This document shows, one piece after another, positions 6,198 through 8,952 of a stretch of DNA of 8,952 nucleotides. The notes under the pieces were generated by a model that saw nothing but the letters and a program-made list of their open reading frames with translations, was not told the DNA's origin and did no database searches. The DNA lies in the NCBI GenBank assembly GCA_027011835.1, contig JALUZN010000243.1, positions 1 to 8,952 on the forward strand, given 5' to 3'. Numbering within the stretch: position 1 is the stretch's first letter; each line of letters begins with the position of its first letter. The translations under genes and the position numbers were made by a program. This DNA comes from Draconibacterium sp. GTDB taxonomy: Bacteria; Bacteroidota; Bacteroidia; Bacteroidales; Prolixibacteraceae.

Positions 6198-6830
6198 TTA
6201 TTGTTTTTCAATTAATTCCCCCAAATTCGTTAAAGGAATGGAACGAACACCAAGTCTTTCCCAGTTTTCGAATGGGAGTGGAATACCCGGCAACTCTTTA
6301 ATTGCATCGGTAATAACAACAACCTGCTTAACACGTTTAGCCAAACCAACAACCGCAGCATTTACACAAACATTTGTTGTTACACCATATACTACAACAG
6401 TTTCAGGAGCTAACACCTGCAAAACAGATTCGGTGTATTTGTTCCCCGAAAAAACGTCGAAAGCATCTTTTCTGATAACAATATTTCGTTGCTTTTTCAG
6501 ATTTACATTTTCAGGAAACGGCTGATCCCAGTTGATAATTAAAGGATTCTCAGGATTAGTTTCGGGAACAAACTCTGCACCGGTTGTGCTAGCCATACAA
6601 TGCGGGGGGAAAGTAGAAACAAAATCGGGAGTAGAACTTAATTCAGCCGAACCGGGGTAATGAAAATCGGCGCTATTGATAACCTGTATCGATTTCTCCT
6701 CGGCCAATTTGGTTATCTCTTTCCATACAGGTTGTAATAGTTCAGCTCCCGGCACAGCCAATTTCCCTTCGGGCAAAACAAAATCGTTTTGTGTATCCAC
6801 ATTCCAAAACAGCAGTTTTCTTAAAAACAT
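6198..6830 (-). CDS. Isochorismatase-family cysteine hydrolase, nicotinamidase-like
   Basis: From ATG 6830 the protein is 210 aa. A GTG at 6872 in frame would give 224 aa, but it sits right beside the T-run of the dsbD terminator and leaves no room for a promoter, so I prefer the ATG. The catalytic triad of the family is visible: D12 in NVDTQNDF, K121 in VIRKDAF and C155 in GVTTNVCV. ADFH (D55, H57) and PPHC (H78) correspond to metal-ligand positions in nicotinamidases such as PncA, and LAVPGAE (24-30) and TGAEF (83-87) also fit that group. The likely reaction is nicotinamide to nicotinate in cytosolic NAD salvage, but the usual GTxGAEF motif is altered (ASTTGAEF) and a further metal His seems missing, so another amide substrate is possible. 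It lies downstream of dsbD on the same strand behind a terminator. Confidence 0.87.
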   Translation of the reverse strand: MFLRKLLFWNVDTQNDFVLPEGKLAVPGAELLQPVWKEITKLAEEKSIQVINSADFHYPGSAELSSTPDFVSTFPPHCMASTTGAEFVPETNPENPLIINWDQPFPENVNLKKQRNIVIRKDAFDVFSGNKYTESVLQVLAPETVVVYGVTTNVCVNAAVVGLAKRVKQVVVITDAIKELPGIPLPFENWERLGVRSIPLTNLGELIEKQ

Positions 6831-6878
6831 ATTTCTCAATTTTGTTTTAAAATTATTGAATAAAAACGACACTTAAAC

Positions 6879-6909
6879 AAAAAAGCCCCGGAATTTCTTC
6901 CGGAGCTTT
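6879..6909 (-). terminator. Intrinsic terminator of the dsbD-like gene
   Basis: On the minus strand AAAGCTCCGGAA (6909-6898), a GAAA tetraloop (6897-6894) and TTCCGGGGCTTT (6893-6882) form a 12-bp stem with one G-U wobble. The stem runs into a T-tract (complement of 6879-6884). It starts 18 nt after the stop codon of the DsbD gene and lies before the isochorismatase-family gene, so it should limit read-through into that gene. Confidence 0.88.
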
Positions 6910-6926
6910 AGCTGTTATAATGAATT

Positions 6927-8876
6927 CTATTTTAATCCTTTTTGAAGAAAATCTTTAAACTCATCCTCGTTAAACGTAACACCCATTTTCATCTCAGTTC
7001 CGTCGGGCTCAATTATTACGTGAAACGGGATGCTGTTTGTTTTATATTTTGAAATCTGTAAATCGAGATTCTTCTTCCCCATCGTTTTCTTCACTTTTCC
7101 ATCCAATTCCGAAGTTATCCACTCATCCTCAGCCAGAGTTGTTCTATCGTCGGTATAGAGTGCTACCAGCACATATTTCTCAGCCAACATTTTCTGAACT
7201 TCAGGATTTGTCCACACCGAGCTCTCCATCTTTTTACAGTTCGAGCAAGCGTGTCCTTTAAAAACCAAAAGCACCGGTTTGTTCTGCTTTTTTGCACAGG
7301 CCAATCCCTGTTTATAATCGAAATAGCCGGGCAAACCGTGTGGCATATGCAATTTATCGCCATATTTTACCGCACCGCACACACCAACCGCTTCATTTGA
7401 GGTTGTACCACCTCCTGCATTCGAAACAACATAAGAGTGGGTATCGTCTTGCGGTGGAATCAAAGCTGAAACAGCCGACAATGGAGCCCCCAATAAACCG
7501 GTAAAGAGGTACACTACAAACGTAAAGGTAGCAATCGACAAGAACAGCCGTCCAATTCCTAAATGTGGCAAATCGGTATCGTGCGCAAACTTAATTTTAC
7601 CAAGGAAATACATACCAAGGAGAGAGAAAACTACCATCCAAATAGCAAGATAAATATTGCGATTTAAAATTCCAAATCCGTAAACCTGGTCGATATTGCT
7701 AAGGAATTTCAATCCGAAAGCCAATAAAATAAAGGCAAAAACTACTTTTATAGCGTTTAACCAACCACCCGATTTAGGCAGTTTATTGAGTGCCGACGGG
7801 AAAATAGCGAGCAATGTAAACGGCGTTGCAAATGCCAGTCCGAAAACAAACATTCCCAACAACGGACGCATTCCACCATCTTGCACAGCTTTAATAATTA
7901 GTGCTCCAATAAAAGGTCCGGTGCACGAAAACGATACAATAACCGTTGTAAGTGCCATAAAAAATGCTCCTATTAAACCTCCTTTATCGGCTTTTGCATC
8001 GGTTTTACTTACAAAGCTACTTGGTAAAATAATTTCGAATGCGCCAAAAAACGAGATTGAAAAAACCAGAAAGAGAATGAAAAATATTAAGTTCGGAATC
8101 CAGTGTGTACTTAGAATACTTCCAACGTTCGGGCCAAAAACGCCAATAGAAAAGAGTGCACCGAGAACAGTAAAAATAAATACGATTGAACCGCCAAAGA
8201 ACAATCCGGTTCTTATCGATTTCCCTTTATCATTACCTCCCTGCATAAAAAACGAAACCGTCATTGGTATCATCGGGAAAACACACGGTGTTAATACAGC
8301 CGCCAAACCGGCCAGTGCCGAGATTAAAATAAAGAGCCACAATGTCTGTCCTTCCTCTGTTTTCGAACCATTGGCAGCACTACTTTTATCGATTGTATCT
8401 TCGGTAGTTGCAGCCGCTCCCGCATCCTGATTAAATGCAAACGAAAACTCCTCTTCGTTGGGAGGAGTGCAGGTTTCGTCGTTACAGCTCATAAACAGAA
8501 CGTATCCATCTATTGTTACAGGTTTCGAATCTTTCAGTTTAATTTTTTGTGTTAACACCGCCTGATCGCCAAAATAGCCCACTTTCATTTGAAATGTTTC
8601 ATCGAAATGAATTTCGGGTGCAGGATTTTTCTGAATTTTTCCAACAAACTCAAACTTCGACGAGTCGGAATAGACAAACGAAGTTGCAATCGGTCCACCT
8701 TCAGGCAAATCGGTATCGTACAAATGCCAGCCTGCATCGATTTTTGCTTTAAAAATCAACTCAACTTCATTGCCGTTTTGTTTCGAATCAAAAGTCCAGG
8801 TAGTAGGGTTAACAATTTGTGCCTGTGTTAACAGAACTGTTAAAACGAGTGCTAAACTAAAAACTATTTTCTTCAT
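6927..8876 (-). CDS. dsbD: DsbD-type thiol:disulfide interchange protein (protein-disulfide reductase)
   Basis: A 649-aa inner-membrane protein that passes electrons from cytoplasmic thioredoxin to periplasmic thiol proteins (disulfide isomerisation, cytochrome c maturation, peroxide or sulfoxide repair). Order of parts: a signal peptide (1-19, ending TQA-Q); a periplasmic N-terminal immunoglobulin-like domain with its cysteine pair in SCNDETC (C131, C136); a linker (150-177); a CcdA-like membrane domain of about eight helices (178-470) with paired cysteines in TPCVFPMIP (C198) and SFSCTGPF (C318); then a C-terminal thioredoxin fold with CSNC (C544, C547) and cis-Pro617. All three redox pairs are present, so it should be functional. 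Two extra cysteines (C500, C527) lie in the connector before the CSNC motif. Start ATG 8876 is supported by the signal peptide and an upstream TAAGTTTG box. A strong terminator follows the stop. Confidence 0.95.
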   Translation of the reverse strand: MKKIVFSLALVLTVLLTQAQIVNPTTWTFDSKQNGNEVELIFKAKIDAGWHLYDTDLPEGGPIATSFVYSDSSKFEFVGKIQKNPAPEIHFDETFQMKVGYFGDQAVLTQKIKLKDSKPVTIDGYVLFMSCNDETCTPPNEEEFSFAFNQDAGAAATTEDTIDKSSAANGSKTEEGQTLWLFILISALAGLAAVLTPCVFPMIPMTVSFFMQGGNDKGKSIRTGLFFGGSIVFIFTVLGALFSIGVFGPNVGSILSTHWIPNLIFFILFLVFSISFFGAFEIILPSSFVSKTDAKADKGGLIGAFFMALTTVIVSFSCTGPFIGALIIKAVQDGGMRPLLGMFVFGLAFATPFTLLAIFPSALNKLPKSGGWLNAIKVVFAFILLAFGLKFLSNIDQVYGFGILNRNIYLAIWMVVFSLLGMYFLGKIKFAHDTDLPHLGIGRLFLSIATFTFVVYLFTGLLGAPLSAVSALIPPQDDTHSYVVSNAGGGTTSNEAVGVCGAVKYGDKLHMPHGLPGYFDYKQGLACAKKQNKPVLLVFKGHACSNCKKMESSVWTNPEVQKMLAEKYVLVALYTDDRTTLAEDEWITSELDGKVKKTMGKKNLDLQISKYKTNSIPFHVIIEPDGTEMKMGVTFNEDEFKDFLQKGLK

Positions 8877-8893
8877 ACTGTAAACTTATTTTT

Positions 8894-8901
8894 CAAACTT
8901 A
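8894..8901 (-). promoter_or_regulatory. Bacteroidota-type -7 promoter box for the dsbD-like gene
   Basis: On the minus strand TAAGTTTG is an exact match to the Bacteroidota primary-sigma -7 consensus TAnnTTTG, 17 nt before the ATG, giving a short leader. No good -33 TTTG was found at the usual 19-21 nt spacing. A second, similar AATAAGTTT copy follows at about 8882-8890. Confidence 0.5.
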
Positions 8902-8913
8902 TTTAAAAATCAA

Positions 8914-8938
8914 TCAGGCAGTTAAAATAAATGCCTGA
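8914..8938. terminator. Possible terminator hairpin, probably of a minus-strand gene beyond the right edge
   Basis: TCAGGCA (8914-8920) and TGCCTGA (8932-8938) are perfect 7-bp inverted repeats with an 11-nt AT loop. On the minus strand the stem is followed by TTGATTTTT, and on the plus strand by ACAAAATTTT. It may end an upstream gene outside the window, or it may be an operator just upstream of the dsbD promoter box. Confidence 0.4.
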
Positions 8939-8952
8939 ACAAAATTTTATAA

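Noticed and set aside
6831..6872. GTG start giving a 14-residue longer isochorismatase-family protein
   Set aside because: The GTG lies beside the T-run of the dsbD terminator, and the extra residues are not part of the family fold. It cannot be fully excluded.
7696..8430. 244-aa plus-strand open frame
   Set aside because: It is exactly antisense to the membrane domain of the dsbD-like gene, whose protein has intact motifs. Low stop frequency opposite membrane-helix codons explains it.

Overview
The window looks like a Bacteroidota chromosome, probably a marine or sediment Bacteroidales/Marinilabiliales-type lineage. This is inferred from the AT-rich sequence, AT-rich leaders without Shine-Dalgarno sites, a TAnnTTTG-type promoter box before the dsbD-like gene, the typical Bacteroidota architecture of that DsbD, and characteristic intergenic repeats. 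No rRNA, tRNA or CRISPR array was seen.

Left block (1-2349, minus strand): a 12-TM major facilitator transporter is followed 17 bp downstream by an M20 metallopeptidase/deacylase (ArgE/DapE/carboxypeptidase group), whose C-terminal end is cut off by the window edge. They look like an uptake-plus-hydrolysis pair for a small N-acyl or peptide-like carboxylate.

Repeat-rich gap (2350-3138): about 790 bp without a convincing gene. It holds two degenerate copies of a short dispersed repeat in opposite orientation. Between them lies a roughly 350-bp MITE-like unit with 16-bp imperfect terminal inverted repeats (14/16) and two internal hairpins.

Central plus-strand cassette (3139-6037): (1) an unusually long (523 aa) amidohydrolase-2-type TIM-barrel metal hydrolase with all expected metal ligands and a roughly 100-residue charged insert; (2) a 221-aa CHAP/TIGR02594-like cysteine peptidoglycan hydrolase with a C-terminal PG_binding_1 domain and no signal peptide; (3) a 165-aa helical protein of unknown family, 21 bp downstream, made of two diverged tandem copies of a module of about 60 aa. 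The cassette runs against the flanking genes and is bordered by repeats on both sides. It is the best candidate here for an undescribed system, but its function cannot be read from the sequence.

Right block (6198-8876, minus strand): a complete DsbD-type membrane thiol:disulfide interchange protein, with a promoter-like box upstream and a strong intrinsic terminator downstream, followed by a nicotinamidase-like isochorismatase-family hydrolase. The dsbD product would carry reducing power across the inner membrane. The hydrolase may act in NAD salvage.
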